A stretch of DNA of 64,000 nucleotides from Bacteroidota bacterium. Lineage in GTDB: Bacteria > Bacteroidota > Bacteroidia > Bacteroidales > JAADJA01. Below the pieces are notes generated by a model. The model was given only the letters and a program-made list of their open reading frames with translations. It was not told the DNA's origin and made no database searches. The stretch is from positions 248,001-312,000 of the forward strand of contig JAHLKX010000004.1 in assembly GCA_020444515.1 (NCBI GenBank), given 5' to 3'. Positions within the stretch are counted from its first letter, which is position 1. The number at the start of each line of letters is the position of its first letter. The translations under genes were made by a program, and so were the position numbers. Shown here in pieces: positions 35,222 through 44,466 of the stretch.

Positions 35222-37552
35222 ATGAAATCAAAAACAACATTTCTAATTTTCATAATTTCTTCATCATTCCTGTTTGGACAGCGTAATTCTCAAAATTATT
35301 CTGAGCTTGTTCAAAAAGCAGACTCACTTTATCAGGTAAAAGACTATCTGAACTCTGCGCTCGCGTTTTCTGATGCTTTTAATGTACCTGATGCTGAAAT
35401 TACAATGAACCATCGTTATAATGCTGCTTGTTCCTGGGCTTTGGCAAACGTTCCTGACAGCGCCTTTTATTTTTTGAATTATGTTGCCACTAAAATGAAT
35501 TACACGGATTACGGACATATAAAGGGCGATCCTGATTTGAAATCGCTTCATGGTGATAAGAGATGGCAATCCATTATTGAGTTGGTTAAAGCAAATAAAG
35601 ACATAGCCTATTCCAATATAGACTTCATAACTATCAATGGATTCAAGGTGGAAGTCTTAACCTCAGGAATGGAAAACAATCAAGCTGGTAAGCCTGCTGT
35701 TGTATTTGAAAATGGCATGGCAAGTGGTTTTGGGAGCTGGGAAACGGTAGCGGCAGAAATTTCCAAAACCAATGCTGTGTTTCGATACAACCGCCCAAGA
35801 ATAGGAGAATCAGAAAACGACTCCCTCCCACCAACAACTGAACACATTGTTAGCAATTTAAGGAAAATGCTTTTGCAAACAGGATTGAAACCACCTTACT
35901 TATTGGTATCTCATTCTTTTGGCGGAGCCTATATCAGAAGCTTTGCCTCCATGTATCCGGAAGAAATTGCAGGTCTTGTTTTTGTTGATCCAATTGATTT
36001 CACAAAGGAAAAAGGGTTTGGCGACCTGCCTTATCTGGAAATAGGATTAACGCAGCATCAGATTGATTCATTGTTTGGGGAAACGTATGATAAATTTATT
36101 GAGCAGCTTTATGAAGAGATGCCCGGGTTTTATGTTGAGGAGGTCAAGATTTCGAGGGCACTCAATGCAACAGGCTTTGAAGAATGTGTGCGCAATCCCT
36201 TACCCGACGTACCCGTGCATTTTATCATGGCGGGTGGGTATCCTGAAAATGACGACAGAGGAGAAACATTTTTTGATAAAAAGAAACTATTTCGAATTAA
36301 CAACAACCTAAAAATGAAACGCTGGATCGCATTGCTGGATCCGCTGAATTATGGAAAGTTCTTTTATAGTTCATCTTCCGGACACATTGTTCAGGTTGAC
36401 GATCCGAAATTGGTGATTTCGAGTATTCAATTGGCTTTTAACGACTATATTAAAGGAACGATTGGGAATAATGCCTCCGGCAGCACGATGATCCCGAATG
36501 AAAAATTAATTCCTGGCTCATGGATTGGAGCCATTAAAATGGGTGATGAAAATCCTGATTTGGTTTTCAATCTTTTTGCAGACAGTACAGGAGTACCTGC
36601 CGGAAACCTGAGTGTTCCTGCTAAAGGAGTTAAAGAACTCCCTTTAAGCAGTGTAACTATAGAAGGGCGCACAGTTACTTTAGCAATTGAAGCCGCACAA
36701 GCCGGGTTTACCGGCGTTCTCGACAGCAATGGTTCTGCGCTTGTGGGAAACTGGCAAGAGGGTGAAAACACTTATCCGCTGCTCCTGAAGCCTTTAACTG
36801 AAAATGTTGATTATGCAAAGCTAAAACATAAAAATAATTCATCCCTCAGTTTAGGCTTGGCAACTGCCCATTTTGAATTCTACTCCGAAGAGAAGGACAG
36901 CGGAGTTCTAGAGGATTTAGCAAAAGAATTGGAAAAGAATTATGCTGAAATCACCGGGCATATGCGTACCGAATTTAAAGAGAAAATCAGGGTTTATATC
37001 TATCCCGATCTGTCGGCATTTCATAAGGCGGTGAACTATCCGGAGGCACCGGACTGGGTGGTGGGAGCAGCGGGTAAGAATGAGCTAAAAATGGTTTCGC
37101 CCCTGAATCCGGGCAGCGCCCACTCATACGAATCTCTGATGCAGGCTATCGTGCATGAATTTACGCACACCGTTGTTTTAAACATCCGCGAACATGGTGC
37201 AGCAGGCCTGCCCAACTGGCTAAACGAAGGTTACGCCTATTACGAAGCAGATCAACTTACTACTGCCCAAAGGCGGTCAGTTCAGTCCGGCATATCGCAG
37301 AAGACGATTCCCGGGTGGGATGAAATAAGAGAAGCTAACACAAGCCAATTTGGTGAAATGGGTGGATACGAAATTTCGGCATCAATGATTGAGTTCCTGG
37401 TTCAAACTTATGGATTTGATAAACTGAGGCAATTCATCATTACGCCTGAAAGTGTGGAAAAAATTTATGGAATGTCGGAAGTACAGCTGGAAAAATTGTG
37501 GATGGATTATATGATAAAAAATAAGTATGCCCAAGAAAATGATAAAATCTAA
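35222..37552 (+). CDS. three-part secreted protein: alpha/beta-hydrolase plus MA-type metallopeptidase
   Basis: 777 aa from ATG 35222 (a TTG at 35213 is in frame). Signal peptide ends at FLFGQ. Residues 25-120 are a short TPR-like helical part. Residues 130-410 are an alpha/beta-hydrolase with nucleophile Ser232 in SHSFGG, Asp in VDPID and His in SSGHIV. Residues ~430-540 form a beta domain (GSWIGAIKMGDENPDL) of the kind that follows periplasmic hydrolases. Residues ~560-770 are a gluzincin-like peptidase with HEFTH (645-649) and NWLNEGYAYYE as the distal Glu ligand. Having a serine hydrolase and a zinc peptidase in one chain is uncommon. Preceded by a 62-bp spacer with an odd TGGCAC motif. 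Confidence 0.82.
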   Translation: MKSKTTFLIFIISSSFLFGQRNSQNYSELVQKADSLYQVKDYLNSALAFSDAFNVPDAEITMNHRYNAACSWALANVPDSAFYFLNYVATKMNYTDYGHIKGDPDLKSLHGDKRWQSIIELVKANKDIAYSNIDFITINGFKVEVLTSGMENNQAGKPAVVFENGMASGFGSWETVAAEISKTNAVFRYNRPRIGESENDSLPPTTEHIVSNLRKMLLQTGLKPPYLLVSHSFGGAYIRSFASMYPEEIAGLVFVDPIDFTKEKGFGDLPYLEIGLTQHQIDSLFGETYDKFIEQLYEEMPGFYVEEVKISRALNATGFEECVRNPLPDVPVHFIMAGGYPENDDRGETFFDKKKLFRINNNLKMKRWIALLDPLNYGKFFYSSSSGHIVQVDDPKLVISSIQLAFNDYIKGTIGNNASGSTMIPNEKLIPGSWIGAIKMGDENPDLVFNLFADSTGVPAGNLSVPAKGVKELPLSSVTIEGRTVTLAIEAAQAGFTGVLDSNGSALVGNWQEGENTYPLLLKPLTENVDYAKLKHKNNSSLSLGLATAHFEFYSEEKDSGVLEDLAKELEKNYAEITGHMRTEFKEKIRVYIYPDLSAFHKAVNYPEAPDWVVGAAGKNELKMVSPLNPGSAHSYESLMQAIVHEFTHTVVLNIREHGAAGLPNWLNEGYAYYEADQLTTAQRRSVQSGISQKTIPGWDEIREANTSQFGEMGGYEISASMIEFLVQTYGFDKLRQFIITPESVEKIYGMSEVQLEKLWMDYMIKNKYAQENDKI

Positions 37553-37556
37553 GAAA

Positions 37557-38291
37557 ATGACAATACTGATAGTAGGTGCCAGTGGTGCAACGGGAATACG
37601 ATTGGTTGAGGAGCTACTCAATCGCGGTCATCATGTAAAGGCCATTGTACGATCACCAGACAGACTGCCCGACAATCTGAGGGATCATACAGCTTTGGAT
37701 TTGATACAGGCAAGTGTTTTGGAGTTAAGCGATAAGGAACTGGAACAGCATGTTGCTGGCTGCCATGCGGTGGCCTCCTGTCTGGGTCACAACCTGACCT
37801 TTAAGGGACTTTATGGCAAGCCCCGCCGCCTGGTAACGGAAGCAACCCGACGCTTATGTTTGGCGATCAAAGCAAATGATCAGGCAATTTCCACTAAATA
37901 CGTTTTGATGAATACGGTTGCCAACCGCAATCGCGATCTCAATGAGCCCATTCCTTTTGCCCAAAAAATCATGATCGGCATGCTACGGCTTTTTCTTCCA
38001 CCACATGCTGATAATGAGCAGGCAGCAGAATACCTGAGAACCGTCATTGGTCAAAATGATAGAACCATAGAATGGGTGGCCGTTCGGCCTTCATCATTAA
38101 TTGATGAAGATAAAGCTTCTGAAATTGAAGTGTATTCCTCTCCAACGAGAAGCATCGTAAATGACGGTCAAATCAGCCGGATCAAAGTGGCCCGTTTTAT
38201 GGCTGATCTTATCACGAATGATGAATTGTGGCAGCAATGGAAGGGACAGATGCCTGTCGTCTATAACAAAGGTACAGCTCATAAACAATAG
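37557..38291 (+). CDS. NAD(P)-binding Rossmann-fold (atypical SDR) protein
   Basis: 244 aa from ATG 37557; ATGs at 37527 and 37542 are in frame, the first overlapping the previous gene. The nucleotide-binding motif is LIVGASGATG, followed by LVEELLNRGHHVKAIVRSPD whose Arg suggests NADP preference. HAVASCLGHNL and VRPSSLIDED are typical of the NmrA/YbjT-like group. The family includes flavin reductases, epimerases and redox sensors; catalytic Tyr-Lys pair not evident. Cytoplasmic, unlike its neighbours. Confidence 0.82.
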   Translation: MTILIVGASGATGIRLVEELLNRGHHVKAIVRSPDRLPDNLRDHTALDLIQASVLELSDKELEQHVAGCHAVASCLGHNLTFKGLYGKPRRLVTEATRRLCLAIKANDQAISTKYVLMNTVANRNRDLNEPIPFAQKIMIGMLRLFLPPHADNEQAAEYLRTVIGQNDRTIEWVAVRPSSLIDEDKASEIEVYSSPTRSIVNDGQISRIKVARFMADLITNDELWQQWKGQMPVVYNKGTAHKQ

Positions 38292-38302
38292 CATAGAACG
38301 TG

Positions 38303-39442
38303 ATGAAGGAAAGCGTATTGATCATATTAATTTTTATTTTTTCCGGGGCGTTAAAAGCCCAGCAGGTTGATACATTTTATTTGCATTACCCCATCTCTTA
38401 TCAGGATACCATCATCTACAAACGAATTATTGAATTCGATAAAACAGTTGCTATCTATCATGTCAGGGATTACTATCCAAATGATCAGATTCAAATGGAA
38501 GGGACCTACAGTTCATTTGATAAGCATATAAAAGAAAAGAGCCTTTGGTGCAACTATCGCACAAATACCAAAGAAGGAGAATTCAAAACATGGTATAAAA
38601 ACGGCCAAATCAAGAGCAAAGCAAATTACGCAGATGGATTACGGCATGGACTGCACGAATATTGGTATGCAAATGGTCAAAAGGAATCCATCCAAAATTA
38701 TTCAAACGGACAAAAACAGGGGGCATGTACCTGGTGGAACGAGGATGGATCAATCCAGAATAAACTGGTTTTTGACAGGGGGCTAAATCAAAATCAAAAA
38801 GACACAAATTACCATTACATATCTTACACGCCGGAAGCGTATGATGACGACACATTAAAAAAGTGGCCGTTGATCATTTATCTGCACGGAGGTTCAGGCA
38901 GAGGCACAGACACAATGAAGCTTTATTGCTGTGGTGTCCCTGACCAAATCTGGCGAGGACGTGAATTCCCCTTTGTTATTGTGGCACCACAATGCCCTGT
39001 TAATCAAAGATGGTCAACTGACAATTGGTTTGGGAATTTTTATGAAGAAATAACAACCAAATACAGCATAGATACAAATAAGGTTTATCTGACAGGAGTC
39101 AGTTTAGGAGGTTCAGGAACCTGGTATCTCGCCATAAAATATGCCGGAAAATTCGCAGCCATTGCCCCCATGAGTGGTTTTACCCGGCATATGGATTTCA
39201 TCATGAACAATACGGATAAATTAGTTGATGTTCCCATCTGGGCCTTTCATGGAAAATTAGACAAAGTAGTAGAATTTGAGGATACCGAATGGATGGTTAA
39301 TAAACTAAAAGGAAAAAATAAAGATTTAAAATTCACGGCAGCACCCGATGCAGGTCATGGATTATATTGGTCGGTGTACCCCGAACAGGAGCTGTATGAC
39401 TGGTTTTTAAAATATGATAAACGAATGCAAAATAATAAATAG
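38303..39442 (+). CDS. secreted MORN-repeat esterase (prolyl-oligopeptidase-like)
   Basis: 379 aa from ATG 38303 (GTG 38300 also possible). Signal peptide (SVLIILIFIFSGALKAQ). Residues 70-165 contain MORN-type repeats (EFKTWYKNGQIKSKANYADG, HEYWYANGQKESIQNYSNG). Residues 180-375 are an alpha/beta-hydrolase: LIIYLHGGSG, nucleophile Ser267 in GVSLGG, Asp in HGKLDKVV, His in DAGHGL. MORN repeats in bacteria bind lipids or surfaces, so it may be positioned on the envelope. Follows the SDR gene by 11 bp. Confidence 0.83.
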   Translation: MKESVLIILIFIFSGALKAQQVDTFYLHYPISYQDTIIYKRIIEFDKTVAIYHVRDYYPNDQIQMEGTYSSFDKHIKEKSLWCNYRTNTKEGEFKTWYKNGQIKSKANYADGLRHGLHEYWYANGQKESIQNYSNGQKQGACTWWNEDGSIQNKLVFDRGLNQNQKDTNYHYISYTPEAYDDDTLKKWPLIIYLHGGSGRGTDTMKLYCCGVPDQIWRGREFPFVIVAPQCPVNQRWSTDNWFGNFYEEITTKYSIDTNKVYLTGVSLGGSGTWYLAIKYAGKFAAIAPMSGFTRHMDFIMNNTDKLVDVPIWAFHGKLDKVVEFEDTEWMVNKLKGKNKDLKFTAAPDAGHGLYWSVYPEQELYDWFLKYDKRMQNNK

Positions 39443-39445
39443 CAA

Positions 39446-40252
39446 ATGGACAGTTTTGAAAATAACAGGCAGAGTTGGAACGAATTAACAACTTTACATA
39501 TAGATTCTGATTTTTATAATGTTGCCGGTTTCAGGCAAGGGAAATCCTCACTAAAGCATATTGAAATTCAGGAATTAGGCGAAATTGGGGGAAAGAGCCT
39601 TCTTCACCTGCAGTGTCATTTTGGATTGGACACTTTATCGTTGGCACGACAGGGAGCAAAGGTTGTGGGTGTTGACATTTCAGATACTTCCATACAAAAA
39701 GCCACTGAACTGGCCGGGGAGTTAAAAATACCGGCAAAATTTATTCGGTCAAATGTGTATGATATTGAAAATGTTTTGGATGATACTTTTGACATTGTTT
39801 ACACATCATACGGAGCCATGAACTGGTTGAATGACCTTGATGCGTGGGCAAAGATTATCAATGGCTATCTGAAACCAGGCGGCATTTTTTATATGGTGGA
39901 ATTTCATCCGTTTATTTACACATTAAACAATAAGGCTGAAATAGCGGATAGTTATTTCAAGTCAAAGCCACTTGAGTCAGTTGTTGAGCATTCGTATACC
40001 GACAAATCCAGGGTTTCAAAAAGGAACCTGAAACACCTTGAATGGCATCACAGCTTGAGTGAAGTTGTAAATAGTTTAATCGCTAACGGACTGACAATTG
40101 AGTTTCTGAATGAATTTCCTTACCAGGTTTACAATTGTTTTCCCAATTTGAAGGAAGTCGAAAGCGGAAAGTGGGTATCTGAAAAATACGGAGAGAAGAT
40201 TCCCCATATGTTTTCAATAAAAGCAAAGAAGGTTGGGAGCGACAGTTTGTAA
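39446..40252 (+). CDS. class I SAM-dependent methyltransferase
   Basis: 268 aa, cytoplasmic. Motif I is LLHLQCHFGLDTLSLAR (about residues 50-67), then VVGVDIS with the acidic residue that binds SAM ribose, FIRSNVYDI as motif II and FDIVYTSYGAMNWL as motif IV/post. It resembles the YcgJ/UbiE-like small-molecule methyltransferases; substrate unknown. Starts 3 bp after the MORN-esterase stop; last gene of the plus-strand series and convergent with the minus-strand operon. Confidence 0.88.
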   Translation: MDSFENNRQSWNELTTLHIDSDFYNVAGFRQGKSSLKHIEIQELGEIGGKSLLHLQCHFGLDTLSLARQGAKVVGVDISDTSIQKATELAGELKIPAKFIRSNVYDIENVLDDTFDIVYTSYGAMNWLNDLDAWAKIINGYLKPGGIFYMVEFHPFIYTLNNKAEIADSYFKSKPLESVVEHSYTDKSRVSKRNLKHLEWHHSLSEVVNSLIANGLTIEFLNEFPYQVYNCFPNLKEVESGKWVSEKYGEKIPHMFSIKAKKVGSDSL

Positions 40253-40277
40253 AACTAAAAATTGAATTCCCACCACT

Positions 40278-41744
40278 TTAATGTGCATCAATCTCATCCA
40301 GCATTTTTGTAATTTCTCTATTCTCAGGATTTAATTGTTGCGCGTTTAATAAAGCCTGTTTCGATAAAACAAACTCTCCTTTTTCTTTATAAGCAAAACC
40401 CAATTCATAATGGGCTCGCCATGAATCGGGATGATTCGTCGTATTGAATGTTAACAGTTGAATTGAAGTGTTTATATCGTTATCCGTGAACATCTTGCTC
40501 AAAATATTGATCTCGTTTTCCCTGCTTTTAAAAATATCATGGTTTTGGTTTAAGAAAATCATGGCCGTATCGATACCGTTTGCCAGTATTGAATTACAAA
40601 GTTGCATAACCATTGCGTTATCAATCGATTTCGGTTGCACGTATTCGTTTGTTGGGAAAGTTAATTTCGTGTTTGATGAAGCACCGGATTGTAAATATTC
40701 ATCGAAAAAAAGCAACGCAATCCTGCAAATGGAATCATAACTGTCGCAGAAATGATTGATAGAATGGTGAGCAGAACACGTGTTAAAGAAATTCCAAAAA
40801 GAGACAAAACCATTGTGATCCAGGTATGGCATACGAATCAGATATTTATCCGCTGAAATGATGGAACTGTAATACGGATAAATCGAGAAGTTCTCAAAAT
40901 TATTTATGACCAGGCAATGGGGAACATTCGTTTTTTCAAGATTAAAATCAGCCATCTTAAAAAGCTTACTGTAGTATCCATATTCCTGGCTTCCATCCAT
41001 ACTGAACACGGCTTTCACCTTTTTATGCTTCATCTGGAAAATGGCATTCGCCGGACCGCCACTGCTGAAGTCCATCAATCCCAATCCCGCATATTCGATC
41101 TTCAGACTATCCTCAAAATAGGTAAGTATATACTCCATATCCTCTACCTGGGCCAGTATGCTTTGTTCATGATTTTCCCTTTTGAGTGAATTTTCACCGG
41201 CCGAACCCACAGATATAACCAGATAGCCATGACTCGCCAGATACTCACAAATTACATGGTTTTGAACGGATGATTTACTATTGGACGGAGCGTAGATAAT
41301 CAACGGAAATTTCTTTTCTGTTTTTGCCATGGGAATTCCAAGTTGCGCAAGGACAGTGCAATCCAATATTTGTTTGGTGGTCATGTTTGTATCCAGACCA
41401 AACCTTTGTTTGGCAAATCCGGCATAGGCGTTGACGAAATTAAAACTGTGTTCATCAATTTCTGCGGCAGGTTTGTCGAAATCTTCACGAATGGCAATTA
41501 AGTCGATATAATGTTTGAAATAATAAGTTTCCCCGTTTGCATTTTCGTCGGCAGGATACCAAAAATGGATTAACAATGGCCTGTCCATGGTATCGTCATT
41601 CACAATGTATGCTCTGGAAACATCATAGGTTTTGTAAACATTAAATCCCACATCGTAAGGCCCTTTTTCTGCATCATGAGCATAACAAAGGCCGGTTGAG
41701 GCAATGAGGAAGTAAATGATCAGATAGTTTACCTTAATTTTCAT
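40278..41744 (-). CDS. secreted alpha/beta-hydrolase with C-terminal TPR
   Basis: 488 aa with a signal peptide (LIIYFLIASTGLCYAHD). Residues 35-340 resemble platelet-activating-factor acetylhydrolase/dienelactone-hydrolase proteins: PLLIHFWYPA at the start, FPLIIYAPSNS, and a nucleophile region reading LMDFSSGGPA where the usual G-x-S-x-G lacks its first Gly. A likely Asp (VFSMDGSQ) and His (LDHNGFVS) follow. A TPR motif (WRAHYELGFAYKEKGE) ends the protein. Activity is likely but the altered elbow is a caution. Last gene of the operon from promoter B. Confidence 0.75.
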   Translation of the reverse strand: MKIKVNYLIIYFLIASTGLCYAHDAEKGPYDVGFNVYKTYDVSRAYIVNDDTMDRPLLIHFWYPADENANGETYYFKHYIDLIAIREDFDKPAAEIDEHSFNFVNAYAGFAKQRFGLDTNMTTKQILDCTVLAQLGIPMAKTEKKFPLIIYAPSNSKSSVQNHVICEYLASHGYLVISVGSAGENSLKRENHEQSILAQVEDMEYILTYFEDSLKIEYAGLGLMDFSSGGPANAIFQMKHKKVKAVFSMDGSQEYGYYSKLFKMADFNLEKTNVPHCLVINNFENFSIYPYYSSIISADKYLIRMPYLDHNGFVSFWNFFNTCSAHHSINHFCDSYDSICRIALLFFDEYLQSGASSNTKLTFPTNEYVQPKSIDNAMVMQLCNSILANGIDTAMIFLNQNHDIFKSRENEINILSKMFTDNDINTSIQLLTFNTTNHPDSWRAHYELGFAYKEKGEFVLSKQALLNAQQLNPENREITKMLDEIDAH

Positions 41745-41767
41745 AATGGTTTATTTTTCAGTAATAT

Positions 41768-42982
41768 TTAAATCAATTCGTTTATGGCATCTCTGATCTT
41801 TTTATCTGTACTGCCTTTTCCATATCCCTTGATGACTTCTCGAATTACTCTGTCTTCATCAAGAATGAAAAACCTTGGTACCGCTTGTATTTGATAACTG
41901 CTGCTTACTTCTTTACTTGATCTGATAAATGTATAATTGATGTTGTTTCTTTCCTGATATCTTGAAAGTGCATCCCGGGATTTACTCCAGCATTCAATGC
42001 TGACTAACTTAAAATCCTTTTGATCATATTCCGTGTTTAATTGATTCAAAAAAGGAATAGAAGCCATACAGGCGCCGCAGCTCACCCCGGTGAACTGAAT
42101 CAGGATCACTCTGCTATCCATGCTTTCTAATGAAACTATATTGTTATTCTTATCGTGCAAAACCCAATCAGGAGCCGTTTTTCCTACAAGATCAATTGTT
42201 ATTGCTTCTTTATATTCTGTACTGTACTGAATTGAAAAGTCAGATGGGAAATAGTCTGAAGCATTAAAATCCCCAATATTGATATGATTTAATTTAACAT
42301 CCTTGATTGCAACAACGCTTAAATCGTGGGGCATTTCTCGTTTGAAACGGTAAGGAAGGCCATTGGATTTATCAATCCATATCTGATAGTTGGAAATTTC
42401 TCCCTTACTTGAGCCGTAGATGTTAGGAAAATAAACAATTCGACTGCCAATAACTTCAGCAATGGTATCGTAAACAGAAAAACTATATAGAATTGAATCC
42501 CCCATATCTTTTGATTCAATCAGGAGGCTGTCACTTGTTTGAAAAGCATATTTAATCAATGTTTTGATTTTTGTGAAGAATGGTCCATTTATATATCTTA
42601 ATGATGACTTCCCGGTCTTTAAACTATCAATAACAATGGTTTTTTCGCCCGGAACAGTTGACGCCTTCATATACCCATCATAGCAAAAATTAGGTATCGT
42701 TGTATCTCCATTTTCGAACCACACAAACTTCGCCCCCTGGAATGTATCGGCTGTATTGATAAACTCCTTATAATATCTTATCGAAGTAAAGACGGGTACA
42801 GTATCGCCCGGAGCAAAAGGAGTTATGGTTGCATAATACGTGGCAGAATTTATTTGATCGAGGTTATGCAACACCTCCTCCAGGTAGTTGATATCATTCT
42901 TTTCTGCTTGGTTCGTTTTTAACCACCAAAATGAAACCAGCAACACGATAACAAAAAGTATTGGCAAAAAAGTTCTTTTCAT
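41768..42982 (-). CDS. membrane-anchored TlpA/ResA-like thioredoxin-fold protein
   Basis: 404 aa; N-terminal membrane anchor (PILFVIVLLVSFWWL). Residues 30-260 form a LolA-like beta domain (YQIWIDKSNGLPYRFKRE). Residues 275-400 are a thioredoxin domain (GKTAPDWVLHD) with active site CGAC (in GVSCGACMAS) and the cis-Pro loop QAVPRFFIL. It should reduce or form disulfides in the periplasm. Sits 5 bp after the S41 gene in the same operon. The N-terminal half looks like the lipoprotein at 34362. Confidence 0.85.
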   Translation of the reverse strand: MKRTFLPILFVIVLLVSFWWLKTNQAEKNDINYLEEVLHNLDQINSATYYATITPFAPGDTVPVFTSIRYYKEFINTADTFQGAKFVWFENGDTTIPNFCYDGYMKASTVPGEKTIVIDSLKTGKSSLRYINGPFFTKIKTLIKYAFQTSDSLLIESKDMGDSILYSFSVYDTIAEVIGSRIVYFPNIYGSSKGEISNYQIWIDKSNGLPYRFKREMPHDLSVVAIKDVKLNHINIGDFNASDYFPSDFSIQYSTEYKEAITIDLVGKTAPDWVLHDKNNNIVSLESMDSRVILIQFTGVSCGACMASIPFLNQLNTEYDQKDFKLVSIECWSKSRDALSRYQERNNINYTFIRSSKEVSSSYQIQAVPRFFILDEDRVIREVIKGYGKGSTDKKIRDAINELI

Positions 42983-42987
42983 AAAGC

Positions 42988-44451
42988 TCAGTTTATAATG
43001 TTTTCATCAATCAGCCAGTAGGTATAATTCATCACTCTGTCGTAACCGTTGACCAAATCCCGGTAAGTAGGCACCACTTTAAAATCCGGAAGAACGCCCC
43101 GACCATCATCATACCCGGCAGGGCGCACTGAATATTCAGCCGAATTCTGGATGTTAATCTTCGTGTTGGGCAATTCAAATAACATAATGCATGCATACAT
43201 GGTAGGATTATCCGATGTTTCGGCGCCAACAATGGATCCGATATCATTGTCTTTAATGATGGCTGAGAAAAGCGTTCCCGCAGAAAAAGTATCTTCACCG
43301 GTAAGCACAAATAAATTTCCAAGAAACCTGTTTTCATTTTCGGCAGGTGTTATAATTTCTTCAGGAAATGTGGTGATTGTACCTGCAGGTTTTTCCAGGA
43401 AACAATCAACCAGTTTGATAAAATCGGATGAATTGCCCTCCGCTTTTCGTGCCTGCTCAATGGCATTCACAAAAACGGGATGCGTGGTGTAGCATTCTTT
43501 AGTTGCCACACTTGTCTTTACTTCAGATTTCCCTCCGGTAATATATGCTTTGCTGGTCAGGTAATCGACCAATGTTGGTATGATGTTTCCATTACCACCG
43601 TGATTCGCTCGCACGTCGATGATCAGGTTTTTGATATCATTTTGTTTTATGTCCTGAAAAGCACTTTTCAATAGACTGTCGTAGCGATCAAACTGAAACT
43701 CAAATGTATTGATCGTAATCACAGCCAGGTCTCTTTCCTGCTCAATACGGTATTCAAAATCCTTTGTATGACGCGGCGTACCTTTGTCCGTAATCAATTC
43801 TTTTTTTACACCGGCTACAGTCGTTGTTTTGATGCTATCGGTATCGGGCAGGATATAGCTAATGGTAAACTCATCGCTCAAGCCATATTCCAGCCATAAT
43901 AATTTCGGCCAGTGATAAGCCAGCGTTTTGGCAATGTAACCGTTGGGACGGACTACCAGGTAGGGGTTAAAATCCTCAATGATTCGGCCAACAGGAATTT
44001 TGTTGATGGCGATTAGCTCTGTTCCTTTGATGAATTCTTCATTCAAAGAATAATTTTGATCAATATAAACATGATCAGAAAAATAGTTTATTTTAAAGGG
44101 AAAGCTTAAGCCCCCTTCATTTTTATATTTGCCAAAGCCGGCATCTCCAAAAACCATGGTATGGCCTTGTCTTATCAGGGCTATTGTTTTGTAAAGGATT
44201 TTATAAAACGCTTGTAAAGAGATTGGCCTGTTTATTGAATTCCGGAAAGCATCTGTTTTACTAATGAATTCCTCCTTTGGAACATATGCATACAGATTGG
44301 GGTGGGTCTCTTCCAGTGTTTTAAGCATATAATCATAGTCCTCAATAAGTTCTGCAGGATCTAAAAATTCGCTTTTTGGTTCTTGCTGTCCCAATGATAT
44401 TTTAGAGGAAACGAATAGGATCAAAACAATTAACATTACATTTTTTTGCAT
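42988..44451 (-). CDS. S41-family peptidase, secreted
   Basis: 487 aa with a signal peptide (MLIVLILFVSSKISLGQ). N-terminal helical cap (residues 30-130), a PDZ-like segment (IKGTELIAINKIPVG, ~145-160) and the S41 core with IIDVRANHGGNGN, nucleophile Ser in DTFSAGTLFS and VGAETSD. The end GVLPDFKVVPTYRDLVNG matches the partner at 25836 (GVLPDFNVAPTLDDLLND). Same family but clearly diverged. 15 bp after the esterase-like gene in the promoter B operon. Confidence 0.9.
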   Translation of the reverse strand: MQKNVMLIVLILFVSSKISLGQQEPKSEFLDPAELIEDYDYMLKTLEETHPNLYAYVPKEEFISKTDAFRNSINRPISLQAFYKILYKTIALIRQGHTMVFGDAGFGKYKNEGGLSFPFKINYFSDHVYIDQNYSLNEEFIKGTELIAINKIPVGRIIEDFNPYLVVRPNGYIAKTLAYHWPKLLWLEYGLSDEFTISYILPDTDSIKTTTVAGVKKELITDKGTPRHTKDFEYRIEQERDLAVITINTFEFQFDRYDSLLKSAFQDIKQNDIKNLIIDVRANHGGNGNIIPTLVDYLTSKAYITGGKSEVKTSVATKECYTTHPVFVNAIEQARKAEGNSSDFIKLVDCFLEKPAGTITTFPEEIITPAENENRFLGNLFVLTGEDTFSAGTLFSAIIKDNDIGSIVGAETSDNPTMYACIMLFELPNTKINIQNSAEYSVRPAGYDDGRGVLPDFKVVPTYRDLVNGYDRVMNYTYWLIDENIIN

Positions 44452-44466
44452 GATGTTTCTCTTTTT

